Program-made: the position numbers and the translations under genes | Part shown: positions 8,810 through 17,572 of the stretch, piece by piece | Numbering within the stretch: position 1 is the first letter of the stretch | Layout of the letters: the number at the start of each line of letters is the position of its first letter | NCBI RefSeq assembly: GCF_017982655.1 | Contig: NZ_JABXYX010000002.1 | Coordinates: forward strand, 25,568 to 89,567 | Direction of reading: 5' to 3' | Source: Brasilonema sp. CT11 | GTDB lineage: Bacteria; Cyanobacteriota; Cyanobacteriia; Cyanobacteriales; Nostocaceae | Length of the DNA stretch: 64,000 nucleotides | The notes under the pieces: generated by a model | Told to the model about the DNA's origin: nothing | Database searches by the model: none | Seen by the model: the letters and a program-made list of their open reading frames with translations, nothing else

Positions 8810-8914
8810 TATAGCAATCCTAAATCATTTGTAAAATTCTCTCTTCTTTCTTTTCTTGGCGTTCTTGGCGTCTTGGCGGTTCGATATTTTTACAATTCAA
8901 ATAGGATTGCTATA
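8810..8914. mobile_element. Short palindromic MITE-like element
   Basis: Perfect 13-bp terminal inverted repeats, TATAGCAATCCTA (8810-8822) and TAGGATTGCTATA (8902-8914). The similarity continues inward (CATTTGTAAAA and TTTTTACAATTCAA). The interior holds TTGGCGTTCTTGGCGTCTTGGCGG. No coding capacity; it lies between the DUF72 gene and the phosphatase. Confidence 0.7.
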
Positions 8915-9025
8915 ACCCTACAACGGTTTTAGAAATAACCATTAATGCAAGCATATAATAGCTAGGTTAGGACTTGTTCCTAACCCAGTCTCAGTCGTTA
9001 ATATATAGAAACTAAAAAAGTCCCC

Positions 9026-10666
9026 TTATTTCAACCGAAACTCATCAAACTTAATAACCTCTGAATCCGGTTTACGTACATCAAAACGATAGCTACTCAC
9101 TGTACCCGTACCTGTATCAAAGATACTAAAAACTGTGATGTCATTACTGGCAATGTAGGGCATTGGTTTACCATTCTCGCCTAACAACGGGACAATTGTA
9201 GGCACCACAGGTTCTAAACCATATGGATCACCAAGTTCAGCATAATCCTCTTTGTAGCCAACAGGAACTTCTCGCTTGTTGTCACTCCAAGCAGCACCAT
9301 AAGAGTTACCAACATTCGAGGTTTCTAAAAAGTGCATTCCCGACTGACTACAAAAGCGATTCCACAAATGAGAATGCCCATAAAATACTAACTGCACACC
9401 CGCTGCTTCAAGTAAAGGCACAACATCACGGATCAGGTAATCTGCATTTTTGGGGTACTCGTAACGGATTGCCTTGATGTTACCATCAGCATCGTGTTCG
9501 ATGATTTGTACAGGATTTGTATATGCTGGGACTATGTTACCACCCAATGTATGGGGCGGATGATGTAACATCACCACCTTGTACTTTGCTTGCTGAAACT
9601 CAGGAGTGTTGAGTTCTTGCACTAGCCAATTGTACTGCGTACTGCCTTTGGCAATTGGTTCATAAATATGTTGTCCGTAACCCCAATTCTCTGGGGTATT
9701 GAAATCTTTTTCCCGTTCTCGATATCTACCTCTAGCCTCTGCATACTCGTTAGGAGTCCGCCACATATTTGTCGCATACAGTACGACCAAACGTACATCA
9801 CCAAAGCTGACTGCGTAGTAAGTTTTTCCACCTTCCTGACTTTGTGGTAAAGTGAAAATCTCTTCGTAAGTATCAGTATTAAAAGAATTATCTTTTAAGG
9901 ATTCTTGTCCATACAACTTAAGAGCAACTGTACGAGGAATCGTAGCATCAAATTCATCATCTAGACTTCCATGATCACGACGTCCCATAATCTCATGGTT
10001 ACCAATGCAAGTAAACATCGGCGCGTATTGAATGATTTCACCGCCTGTGTAGATTGTCTTGACTCCGTTGCTGTTCATTTCATAGTTAGCACGACCTTGC
10101 AAACAAGGAAAGAAAGCACCGCCACGATGATCATCAAACCATTCTGAGGCGCGATCAGGAGTATTGACCAAATCACCAGCGAACCAAACCGCATCGACTC
10201 GTCCAACTGTCTCCACCACCTTTTGCAAATTGGCTGCAACCATTGGCTTGATTTGATGGTCAGAAGTTAGTAGAATTTTCAGTGGTTTACCAGGACTAGG
10301 CTTGGATGCAAGGGTAAACATATTGCTACTAACGCTTTCGCCATCTTCCCGCACACTAGTGACACGGTAAGAGACTCGCGTGTCACTAGTCAAATCAGTA
10401 ATCTCAGCCTCGTGTCGCCAAATATCACGCTGGACAGGATGTTGATAAACCTGTCCGTCTTGGGTTTGGTTTTCTAAGCATGAATTTTGGTCTTCGCGTG
10501 TGCGTCTGAGTTGAGTAGTTGTGGCAATAGCAGTTTGTGCTAAATTCTCACCGTAGGTAACTATGTGTCCATAACCAGCAAACTCGGTAAACCACACGAC
10601 TCGCACTGAAGTTGCTGTAGGTAGTTGCACAAACGGATCGGTCAGTAACTGGGGTGGTGATGTCAT
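9026..10666 (-). CDS. Metallophosphoesterase, purple-acid-phosphatase-like
   Basis: 546 aa. The N-terminal part (about 1-125) is a fibronectin-like beta domain as in purple acid phosphatases (SVRVVWFTEFAGYGHIVTYGE). The catalytic domain carries the dinuclear metal motifs in order: LLTSDHQ, GDLVN, GNHE, VMLHHPPH and GHSHLWNRF. It therefore probably hydrolyses phosphomonoesters or diesters. The first motif has Asp-His, as in some calcineurin-like enzymes. No signal peptide is visible at the N-terminus (MTSPPQLLTDPF), so the location is uncertain. ATG at 10666 has no strong ribosome binding site. No phosphate-regulon neighbour was seen. Confidence 0.85.
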   Translation of the reverse strand: MTSPPQLLTDPFVQLPTATSVRVVWFTEFAGYGHIVTYGENLAQTAIATTTQLRRTREDQNSCLENQTQDGQVYQHPVQRDIWRHEAEITDLTSDTRVSYRVTSVREDGESVSSNMFTLASKPSPGKPLKILLTSDHQIKPMVAANLQKVVETVGRVDAVWFAGDLVNTPDRASEWFDDHRGGAFFPCLQGRANYEMNSNGVKTIYTGGEIIQYAPMFTCIGNHEIMGRRDHGSLDDEFDATIPRTVALKLYGQESLKDNSFNTDTYEEIFTLPQSQEGGKTYYAVSFGDVRLVVLYATNMWRTPNEYAEARGRYREREKDFNTPENWGYGQHIYEPIAKGSTQYNWLVQELNTPEFQQAKYKVVMLHHPPHTLGGNIVPAYTNPVQIIEHDADGNIKAIRYEYPKNADYLIRDVVPLLEAAGVQLVFYGHSHLWNRFCSQSGMHFLETSNVGNSYGAAWSDNKREVPVGYKEDYAELGDPYGLEPVVPTIVPLLGENGKPMPYIASNDITVFSIFDTGTGTVSSYRFDVRKPDSEVIKFDEFRLK

Positions 10667-11750
10667 ATGTTTGCTCAGATAAACACACGTTTATCAGGTT
10701 AAGCGATTTAAGTGAAAGTTAGGTTAAGCGTTGAGTTTACAATCAACCAGTTATCAGTTATCAAGTACCCGCAGTATCAGTTATCAAGTACCCGCAGTAT
10801 CTGTTATCAGGTAGGAAACAGACTCGTCCACCCCTTGTTCACTGTTCACTGCGATGGACTGAGCTTGCGTTGCCCTGACTCGCACTCTCGCGTAGTCGAA
10901 GTGGCTTTGTCGAAGCTTCGGCTAAGCGTAAAACGCACGCGGCTTGGGCGAACGCTCAGCTTAAAAGGGGTCGAAGTGTTCACTATTCACTGTTTTAATA
11001 TACCTCTGTGGTCTGATGCTATTCGGCAGATCATAAATTTATAAATGAGATGGTTGAGAAAAAGCCGTATCATTACAAGCGTCATCTAGTTAGTGAGTAA
11101 ATTATCTGCGTGCAACATGAGAAAAGTAGCACACTCGAAAAACTGGCTCCAGCAAAGCCGTTATAGTAATCGCGGAAGTGCTTACTTGTTTGCACCGATG
11201 GTTAGTTTTAACGTCATGGCAGAAGTTGGAGACACTCCACCTTAGTATTTCTTAGTTGCACTTGAATACAAATACCAAGATAAATTCAACAACAATTGTA
11301 TTTTTACGTAGGTAAATGGAAAATATATTTATCCTACAGCTGGAAAATATCAGGAAAAAAGTTGTGTTGAAGAAGTAGTTGGTTTAACTGTAGATCTTAG
11401 CTAAAAATTACCAGTTATCAGCAGGAAGTTACCTCAAAGAAAATAACTCTATGGGGAATAATGTAAAAATCCTTATTTTTACATTCTCTGAGAAAGAAAA
11501 CATTAGCCTATTTAGACGGTTTGATGGTTGATACTTCCACAATTCCAATGCAAGGCTTTTGAACTAGATCAGAGAAAATACTACTTGTGTATCTACCTAA
11601 TATGAAACTATTACAAGTTTGTCTTGTAAATCTACATAAAATAAATTGTGTCGATTCAAAAAAAATATATATTGTGCATCTACCTTGAGGATTTTACAGT
11701 ACCTGCACTCAAGAGTTTTCACATAACTTAAATTCAAATATTAAGGAAGT
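10667..11750. other. Long intergenic region with tandem repeats
   Basis: No gene that I trust. It holds a 23-bp direct repeat (10752-10818) and a GC-rich repeat-like patch (about 10850-10970, with TCGAAGTGGCTTTGTCGAAG). A short open stretch from 11117 starts MRKVAHSKNWLQQ and runs 42 codons with no recognised homology. AT-rich DNA follows to the acyltransferase. It may contain decayed coding sequence. Confidence 0.45.
10752..10818 (+). repeat. 23-bp tandem repeat
   Basis: TATCAGTTATCAAGTACCCGC followed by AG occurs twice back to back (10752-10774 and 10775-10797), then a partial, diverged third unit. It contains the CAGTTAT heptamer that recurs elsewhere in this window. Confidence 0.8.
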
Positions 11751-11903
11751 ATGAGGAGTTTTTCATGTACCTCTCAATTCGCTCAATGCAATGATAAATT
11801 ATCACTAAGAGTGGAAACGCAAAGTCAGAAAATACGGTTTTCCATCACACCATGCCAACTCAATACTTGTCAATCAACTTTACACAAGGATAATGTATTT
11901 CTT

Positions 11904-12599
11904 ATGAAGATAGAGCAATTATTCTCAAAGTCACAGCGCTTTCAAGAACTTTTAGTTTTTACTTTAGTAAGCGGTCTACCTACAATTCTTTTAGGTCCAA
12001 AATTGCGTAATATACTCTACCGAAGTCTTTTTGCCCGTATGGGTAAAACAGTTTTTATTCAAGAGGGTGTTGAATTTATAAAAGCTTCTTGTATTGAAGT
12101 AGGTAATGGAGTGTTTCTTTTTAAAGGTGCTCGTATAGATGCACGAGGACATGAAAACAATAGAATATATTTGAACGATAAAGTAGCCATTGAGCGTAAT
12201 GTTAGTATTGGGTGTTTGGAGGATTCATATATAGAGATTGATCAAGAGACCTTCATTGGTCCTGGCGTTTGTATTGCTGGACCTGGAGACATTAAAATAG
12301 GTAAACGGTGTCTGATCGCAGCAAATGCTGGAATATATGCAAATAATCATAATTTTGCAGACCCCAATGAGCCAATTAAATATCAAGGTATTACCCGCAA
12401 AGGAATTGTGATAGAGGATGACTGCTGGCTAGGACATGGTGTCGTAGTCTTAGACGGAGTCACTATCGGTGAAGGTAGTGTTATTGGTGCAGGAGCAGTT
12501 GTAACCAAAGATATTCCTCCGTTCTCAGTTGCAGTGGGAGTCCCGGCCAAAGTGATTAAAAGTCGCACTCGCAAACAATTGGTCAAAATTACAGAGTAA
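11904..12599 (+). CDS. Hexapeptide-repeat acyltransferase (left-handed beta-helix)
   Basis: 231 aa from ATG 11904. The frame is open to an earlier ATG at 11751, but those 51 residues are unlike the family, while MKIEQLFSKSQRFQELLVF matches the usual length. From about residue 60, isoleucine-patch hexapeptides ([IV]-G-x4) build a left-handed beta-helix; YANNHNF carries the probable catalytic His, and GVTIGEGSVIGAGAVVTKDIPP with VGVPAKVI is the classic C-terminal end. Such enzymes O-acetylate sugars during exopolysaccharide or lipopolysaccharide synthesis. The hydrophobic N-terminus (LVFTLVSGLPTILLG) may associate with the membrane. It stands alone between two long intergenic stretches. Acceptor unknown. 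Confidence 0.85.
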   Translation: MKIEQLFSKSQRFQELLVFTLVSGLPTILLGPKLRNILYRSLFARMGKTVFIQEGVEFIKASCIEVGNGVFLFKGARIDARGHENNRIYLNDKVAIERNVSIGCLEDSYIEIDQETFIGPGVCIAGPGDIKIGKRCLIAANAGIYANNHNFADPNEPIKYQGITRKGIVIEDDCWLGHGVVVLDGVTIGEGSVIGAGAVVTKDIPPFSVAVGVPAKVIKSRTRKQLVKITE

Positions 12600-12967
12600 A
12601 AAATAGGAGCGACTATCAGGCTTTTTGTTAATTGCAAAACTTGATAGTCAAGTATTCATTGTCTAAAATGAAGTGGCATTGTTATCAATTGATGACAAAA
12701 TAGTTAAAATTTGAAAAAAAATATGTGATTGTTTTAACAAAATTCTATATATTTTAATATAAACATTATAACTCCCATCGCCGAAAGCTCAAAATATAGG
12801 ATTTTAGCCTAAAGTAAGCTGTTTTCTAAAGAATTCCTTTCTTCAGGGTTTACCCATTTACAAGGGTTCCACCTGAAAACCCCAGAGATGGTACAGATAC
12901 AAAAATATGGTATAACCTGTAGAATTTCTAACGTTACAATTTGAAAAAATTCATTACGTTAAATTCC
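12600..12967 (+). other. Intergenic region upstream of mtnA
   Basis: AT-rich DNA without a supported gene. TATAACCT near 12911 could be a -10 element for mtnA. No riboswitch-like fold was recognised. Confidence 0.35.
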
Positions 12968-14029
12968 ATGAATTCTTCCACAAACCAGGTTTATCCCGTT
13001 ATTTGGCATAACAACTCGGTCTCACTGATTGACCAAACCCGTTTACCTAACGAGTATGCATTTGTAGAAATCCATCGCTGTTCAGATATGGTGCGGGCAA
13101 TTAAAACTATGATTGTACGAGGTGCACCTGCAATTGGCGTGGCTGCAGCATATGGAATGTATCTTGGGGCACGGGAAATTGAAACGAGCGATCGCAATCA
13201 ATTTTTGAACCAATTGGACAAAGTAGCCCAACTGCTACGTACGACTCGTCCGACAGCAGTGAATTTATTTTGGGCAATTTCACGAATGCTGAAAACCGCC
13301 TACGAAACTTTTGGAACAGTAGAAGACATTAAACAAACCCTGCTGAATACAGCCCGATCTATCAACGCGGAAGATTTGCAAACCTGCTATGCGATTGGCG
13401 ACAATGGGTTGGCAGTCTTGCCTCAAACTCCAGAAAAACTCACAATTCTAACCCATTGTAACGCTGGAGCATTAGCAACCGCAGGTTACGGAACTGCTTT
13501 GGGTGTCGTGCGTTCTGCTTTTCGAGAAGGGCGTTTAGCACGCGTGTTCGCCGACGAAACTCGTCCTCGCTTGCAAGGTGCGAAACTGACGGCATGGGAA
13601 TGTGTCCAAGAAGGCATCCCCGTTACACTCATTACTGACAGTATGGCAGCTCACTGCATGAAGGAGGGTTTGATTGATATCGTTGTTGTTGGTGCTGATA
13701 GAATTGCTGCTAACGGAGACACAGCAAACAAAATTGGTACGTATAGTTTAGCACTCGTTGCTAAAGCACATAATATTCCTTTCTATGTTGCTGCACCCCT
13801 TTCCACCGTTGATTTTTCTTTATCCCACGGTAACGAAATTCCAATAGAAGAGCGCAATCCAGACGAAATCTACCAAATTGGCGACACTATTATTACACCA
13901 ACTGGCGCAGAATTTTATAACCCAGCTTTCGATGTCACACCAGCCCAGTTGATTACAGCAATAATCACAGAAAATGGGGTGTTTGCTCCAGGGGAATTAA
14001 CAAAATCCCGGATCAAGCAATTTGCTTAA
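12968..14029 (+). CDS. mtnA: S-methyl-5-thioribose-1-phosphate isomerase
   Basis: 353 aa from ATG 12968; the frame opens at TTG 12941, but the ATG gives the family's start ([20 protein letters not shown]). Diagnostic motifs are [32 protein letters not shown] with the catalytic Cys, DSMAAHCM, and [18 protein letters not shown] with the catalytic Asp. The enzyme turns methylthioribose-1-phosphate into methylthioribulose-1-phosphate in methionine salvage. No other salvage genes are adjacent. It converges on gun4, with an inverted repeat between the two. Confidence 0.96.
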   Translation: MNSSTNQVYPVIWHNNSVSLIDQTRLPNEYAFVEIHRCSDMVRAIKTMIVRGAPAIGVAAAYGMYLGAREIETSDRNQFLNQLDKVAQLLRTTRPTAVNLFWAISRMLKTAYETFGTVEDIKQTLLNTARSINAEDLQTCYAIGDNGLAVLPQTPEKLTILTHCNAGALATAGYGTALGVVRSAFREGRLARVFADETRPRLQGAKLTAWECVQEGIPVTLITDSMAAHCMKEGLIDIVVVGADRIAANGDTANKIGTYSLALVAKAHNIPFYVAAPLSTVDFSLSHGNEIPIEERNPDEIYQIGDTIITPTGAEFYNPAFDVTPAQLITAIITENGVFAPGELTKSRIKQFA

Positions 14030-14059
14030 CTGTTATAGTCCTTAAAGAGAACTCAAAAT

Positions 14060-14128
14060 CAGAACTCAGAATAGGTATAACAAAGCAAAAACTGTGTGTC
14101 CTTGTAGACATAATTATTCTGAGTTCTG
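14060..14128. terminator. Inverted repeat between convergent mtnA and gun4
   Basis: A perfect 14-bp inverted repeat: CAGAACTCAGAATA (14060-14073) and TATTCTGAGTTCTG (14115-14128), with a 41-base loop. It lies between two convergent stops and is followed by TTCTGCATTCTGCATTCTG heptamers and a T-run (CTTTTTG). It could act as a terminator or be a small repeat element. Confidence 0.45.
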
Positions 14129-14181
14129 CATTCTGCATTCTGACTTTTTGTCCCTTGTAACTAATAAATAAGGACTAATGA

Positions 14182-14895
14182 CTAATTCCAAGCAGGGTGA
14201 GATAGTAAAGAAGCAATCACTCGCACTCCACGTAGTTGGTTGGATAAAGGTAGATGACCTCTCGGAGCGCTTAGATCCCAAGTAAACTCGTTAGGGTAGC
14301 GCGTCCAGTTATTGCCTTTTTTCCAACCAATTTTTTCCCAAAGATTTTCCCAGTTTTTACCCAGACTCAACCAAATTTCTCGCTGTACGGTAAAACCAAA
14401 TTTTCCTTCCGAGTGGACTAACCACAGGCTGTTGATGGTCTTTAAGTCAGTGGCTGGGAAATTTCCTATTTCAGTAAAATACAACCATTTTCTTTGCACC
14501 GCACCTGGTCCTGCGAGTTCACACATTTTTTGTAAAGTCATGCGATCAGCGGCTTGAAAGTCAGAAGCTGCAAGTAATTGTTGTACAGAACTGTAATCAA
14601 TGCCACATTCTGATGTCAGAGGTACGATCCCATTCGGGAAATAAGCTTGCAAAAAATCTTTTGCCTTGGATGAATCAGAATTATAAAGAACCTGGTATAC
14701 TTTGCCATCCACCCAAGTTGCAGGATTTTCTTTACGTCCAAATAAAAATTCCATCAGGACATCTAAGCCTGTATCTCCCAGGTTAGCTAACTGTGGGATC
14801 ACCTGCTGTTGGGTGTTAGTAGACCCAGAGACCAACGGTTGGCGGAGGGAGTCGATGTTACTATGAGTGCCTGATACAATCAATGGGTCTGTCAT
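14182..14895 (-). CDS. gun4: GUN4 tetrapyrrole-binding protein
   Basis: 237 aa, full length for cyanobacterial Gun4. The N-terminal helical bundle (about 1-85) precedes the GUN4 core: GIDYSSVQQLLAASDFQAAD, CELAGPGAVQRKWLYFTEI, FPATDLKTINSLWLVHSEGKFGF, and a C-terminal FTWDLSAPRGHLPLSNQLRGVRV. This matches authentic Gun4 rather than the shorter GUN4 modules found in kinases. Gun4 binds protoporphyrin IX and Mg-protoporphyrin and stimulates the H subunit of magnesium chelatase, so it controls flow into chlorophyll. No chelatase gene is adjacent. Confidence 0.95.
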   Translation of the reverse strand: MTDPLIVSGTHSNIDSLRQPLVSGSTNTQQQVIPQLANLGDTGLDVLMEFLFGRKENPATWVDGKVYQVLYNSDSSKAKDFLQAYFPNGIVPLTSECGIDYSSVQQLLAASDFQAADRMTLQKMCELAGPGAVQRKWLYFTEIGNFPATDLKTINSLWLVHSEGKFGFTVQREIWLSLGKNWENLWEKIGWKKGNNWTRYPNEFTWDLSAPRGHLPLSNQLRGVRVIASLLSHPAWN

Positions 14896-15054
14896 GCTAT
14901 TACTCGCGGAATGCAGTTGGTGAACAAGCTACTGGCTATCAGGTCTTGTGGACGGGCGTTGCACTGATAGCGAAGAGTAGTTTACAGGAAATCGCAAAGA
15001 ATGCCCACTCATTACTTTACTTTGGTTATCCGTGACTACGAAATAAGGACGCTC

Positions 15055-15264
15055 TTAACGAATAAATTCACAATTGATTTGGCTTTGGTATATATTCAAA
15101 GAGTATACTAATAAAGCGTCTAGGCTTAAAGAATAGCGACGGTTTGAAGAAATCCCACGCAAGAGTGCCCACGATGCAAACAGGGGAAAGAAAACTCTGC
15201 GCCTCATAAACTTCACACATCTATCAAAACAAGACACAGCAAAATCTACTAGCCTTCCAGACAT
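15055..15264 (-). CDS. Small hypothetical protein, 69 aa
   Basis: The ATG at 15264 is preceded by AAAGGAG at good spacing, which is the main reason to call it. The frame is also open to 15294. The product is basic (FDRCVKFMRRRVFF) with a moderately hydrophobic middle (PLFASWALL) and is not recognised. It is divergent from icd, sharing the short gap of about 70 bp. It could be a small membrane-associated protein, or a chance ORF with a good ribosome binding site. Confidence 0.35.
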   Translation of the reverse strand: MSGRLVDFAVSCFDRCVKFMRRRVFFPLFASWALLRGISSNRRYSLSLDALLVYSLNIYQSQINCEFIR

Positions 15265-15332
15265 GAGTTTTTCTCCTTTGAGTTCATCCCCCAAAGGGTA
15301 CTATGTTGCAGCGTAGCCATCAGGAGTGTTTG

Positions 15333-16754
15333 ATGTACGACAAAATTACCCCGCCCACAACCGGAGCAAAAATTACCTTCAAGAATGGAGAGCCAATTGT
15401 TCCGGACAACCCGATTATCCCTTTTATTCGAGGTGACGGCACGGGGATTGATATTTGGCCCGCTACCGAGAAAGTCCTTGATGCTGCAGTGGAAACGGCA
15501 TACAAGGGTAAGCGGAAGATAAGTTGGTTTAAGATTTATGCCGGAGATGAGGCTTGTGAATTATACGGTACATATCAGTATTTACCCCAAGATACTCAAA
15601 CGGCAATTAAAGAGTATGGTGTTGCTATAAAAGGACCTTTGACAACTCCTGTTGGAGGTGGAATCCGGTCTCTCAATGTAGCACTGCGGCAAATTTTTGA
15701 CCTCTATGCCTGCGTACGTCCTTGCCGCTATTATGCAGGTACACCCTCACCTCATAAAAATCCAGAAAAACTTGATGTCATTGTCTACCGGGAAAATACG
15801 GAAGATATTTATTTGGGGATTGAGTGGCGACAAGGTGATGAAATTGGCGATCGCCTGATTTCTATCCTCAACAACGAACTTATTCCCGCCACAGCAGAAC
15901 ACGGTAAAAAGAGAATTCCTTTAGACTCAGGCATTGGCATCAAACCCATCAGCAAAAAGGGTTCTCAGCGCTTGGTACGACGTGCCATCAAACACGCCTT
16001 GCAACTCCCCAAAAATAAGCAACAGGTGACTTTGGTGCACAAAGGCAACATAATGAAGTACACTGAAGGCGCTTTCCGCGATTGGGGTTACGAGTTGGCA
16101 ACGACCGAGTTTCGCAATGAGACCATTACCGAAAGGGAATCTTGGATTTTGAGTAATAAGGAGAAGAACGCCAATATCTCCTTAGAAGAAAACGCCCAAA
16201 TGATAGATCCTGGATTTAACGCCCTGACCAAAGAAAAGCAAGCTCAAATTGTCAAGGAAGTTGAAACAGTTCTTAACTCAATTTGGGAAACTCACGGTAA
16301 TGGCAAGTGGAAACATAAAATAATGGTCAATGACCGCATTGCCGATAGTATTTTCCAACAAATTCAAACTCGCCCGGATGAGTATTCCATTCTGGCAACA
16401 ATGAACTTGAATGGCGATTACTTGTCTGATGCAGCGGCTGCTATTGTTGGCGGACTGGGAATGGGACCAGGGGCAAATATCGGCGATGCATGTGCCATTT
16501 TTGAAGCCACCCACGGTACAGCACCCAAACACGCAGGGTTAGATAAAATAAACCCCGGTTCAGTGATTTTGTCCGGTGTGATGATGCTGGAGTTTTTGGG
16601 TTGGCAAGAAGCGGCTGATTTGATTAAGAAAGGCTTAGGCGATGCGATCGCTAACAGTCAAGTTACCTACGACTTGGCGCGCTTGCTAGAACCCCCAGTC
16701 GAACCCTTAAAGTGTTCTGAATTCGCTGACGCAATCATTAAACATTTCAGTTAG
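15333..16754 (+). CDS. icd: Isocitrate dehydrogenase, NADP-dependent
   Basis: 473 aa from ATG 15333, which has AGGAG six bases upstream; a longer frame from 15303 is less likely. Motifs are [47 protein letters not shown] (phosphoserine-loop region), [47 protein letters not shown] and the cofactor-binding [13 protein letters not shown]. It catalyses isocitrate to 2-oxoglutarate with NADPH. In cyanobacteria this is the main source of 2-oxoglutarate for GS-GOGAT and the nitrogen-status signal sensed by NtcA and PII. I did not find a clear NtcA box upstream. A terminator follows. Confidence 0.97.
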   Translation: MYDKITPPTTGAKITFKNGEPIVPDNPIIPFIRGDGTGIDIWPATEKVLDAAVETAYKGKRKISWFKIYAGDEACELYGTYQYLPQDTQTAIKEYGVAIKGPLTTPVGGGIRSLNVALRQIFDLYACVRPCRYYAGTPSPHKNPEKLDVIVYRENTEDIYLGIEWRQGDEIGDRLISILNNELIPATAEHGKKRIPLDSGIGIKPISKKGSQRLVRRAIKHALQLPKNKQQVTLVHKGNIMKYTEGAFRDWGYELATTEFRNETITERESWILSNKEKNANISLEENAQMIDPGFNALTKEKQAQIVKEVETVLNSIWETHGNGKWKHKIMVNDRIADSIFQQIQTRPDEYSILATMNLNGDYLSDAAAAIVGGLGMGPGANIGDACAIFEATHGTAPKHAGLDKINPGSVILSGVMMLEFLGWQEAADLIKKGLGDAIANSQVTYDLARLLEPPVEPLKCSEFADAIIKHFS

Positions 16755-16783
16755 TGCAAAGTTGCTAAAATTTTGCTTTTTAG

Positions 16784-16820
16784 CCCCTTCTCCGTTCATG
16801 GAGAGGGGGTTTAAGTTTTT
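16784..16820 (+). terminator. Rho-independent terminator after icd
   Basis: The stem CCCCTTCTCC (16784-16793) pairs with GGAGAGGGGG (16800-16809) around a 6-base loop, followed by a T-rich run (TTTAAGTTTTT). It lies 30 bp after the icd stop. Confidence 0.7.
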
Positions 16821-17054
16821 CATAGGTACTTAATATGCTTTATAAGCTGCCACAAGCCTCCTCTTATGTAAGCTACTCTTTTCCTAACCTAAAGATTAGC
16901 TAAAAATTGACCTCAGAGGACGCAGAGAAAATAGCGCTAGCCACCATAGCTTTCAAGATTTTGAAAATCGGCAATTAGATCTGTCACCGAAGACATTTTT
17001 CGTGCGTTACGCTAATCTGCAAGCTAAGGCTCACTGGCAACTCAGAGAAAAAAG

Positions 17055-17249
17055 TTATTTATGACCTTTGAGAGCCTTTCTAAAGTTTTGACGATAGGAT
17101 TTATTTGTGGCAAACAAAGCTGGCCATAATAAAGCTAATTTTAGGCGATTGGGCAGAGTTCGCTGGAAGTTAGTCCGGTTAAATCCATTAAAGAACTTCC
17201 AAGCACCACCTGTATAAACCACCACTAATCCAAAGACAAGTAATTCCAT
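17055..17249 (-). CDS. Small conserved membrane protein, 64 aa
   Basis: I start at ATG 17249 (GTGGAG lies about 11 bases upstream) rather than the longer frame from 17270. MELLVFGLVVVYTGGAWKFFNGF gives one N-terminal transmembrane helix, followed by a basic segment (RTLPNRLKLALLWPALFATNKSYRQNFRKALKG). This pattern resembles small cyanobacterial hypothetical proteins I have seen, with no known function. It is likely an inner-membrane or thylakoid protein with its basic tail in the cytosol (inference). Confidence 0.6.
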   Translation of the reverse strand: MELLVFGLVVVYTGGAWKFFNGFNRTNFQRTLPNRLKLALLWPALFATNKSYRQNFRKALKGHK

Positions 17250-17270
17250 TGCGCACAACTCCACAACCAA

Positions 17271-17572
17271 TTGGTCAGAATTTGAGTTAAGTTTTACCTA
17301 CACTATATTGGCACTTTAATAATAACGAGAACGAAAACCAATTGAGTCAGGCACAAGTCACAAGAAGCAGCAAACTGCTTGTGAATACTTTGACTGTCGC
17401 TTTTGGTGGCATCATACGTTAATTAATACATTTATATATCAAGTTTAGAGTAGCTTCGTGGATTGTGACCATTCACTCGTCAGTCGTTCAGAAAGCTTTT
17501 GGGGCGCTGCACTCTTACAGCACACGCTGCTTATGCCAAAAGTACAGCGACAAATCACCACAAAGAGATCAG
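17271..17572. other. Intergenic region
   Basis: About 300 bp between the small membrane protein gene and the stop of the WD40 gene. No gene or strong repeat recognised. It probably carries the promoter of the 64-aa protein. Confidence 0.4.

Noticed and set aside
10712-11044. 110-codon ORF on the plus strand
   Set aside because: It runs through tandem repeats and a dispersed repeat; residues are repeat-derived.
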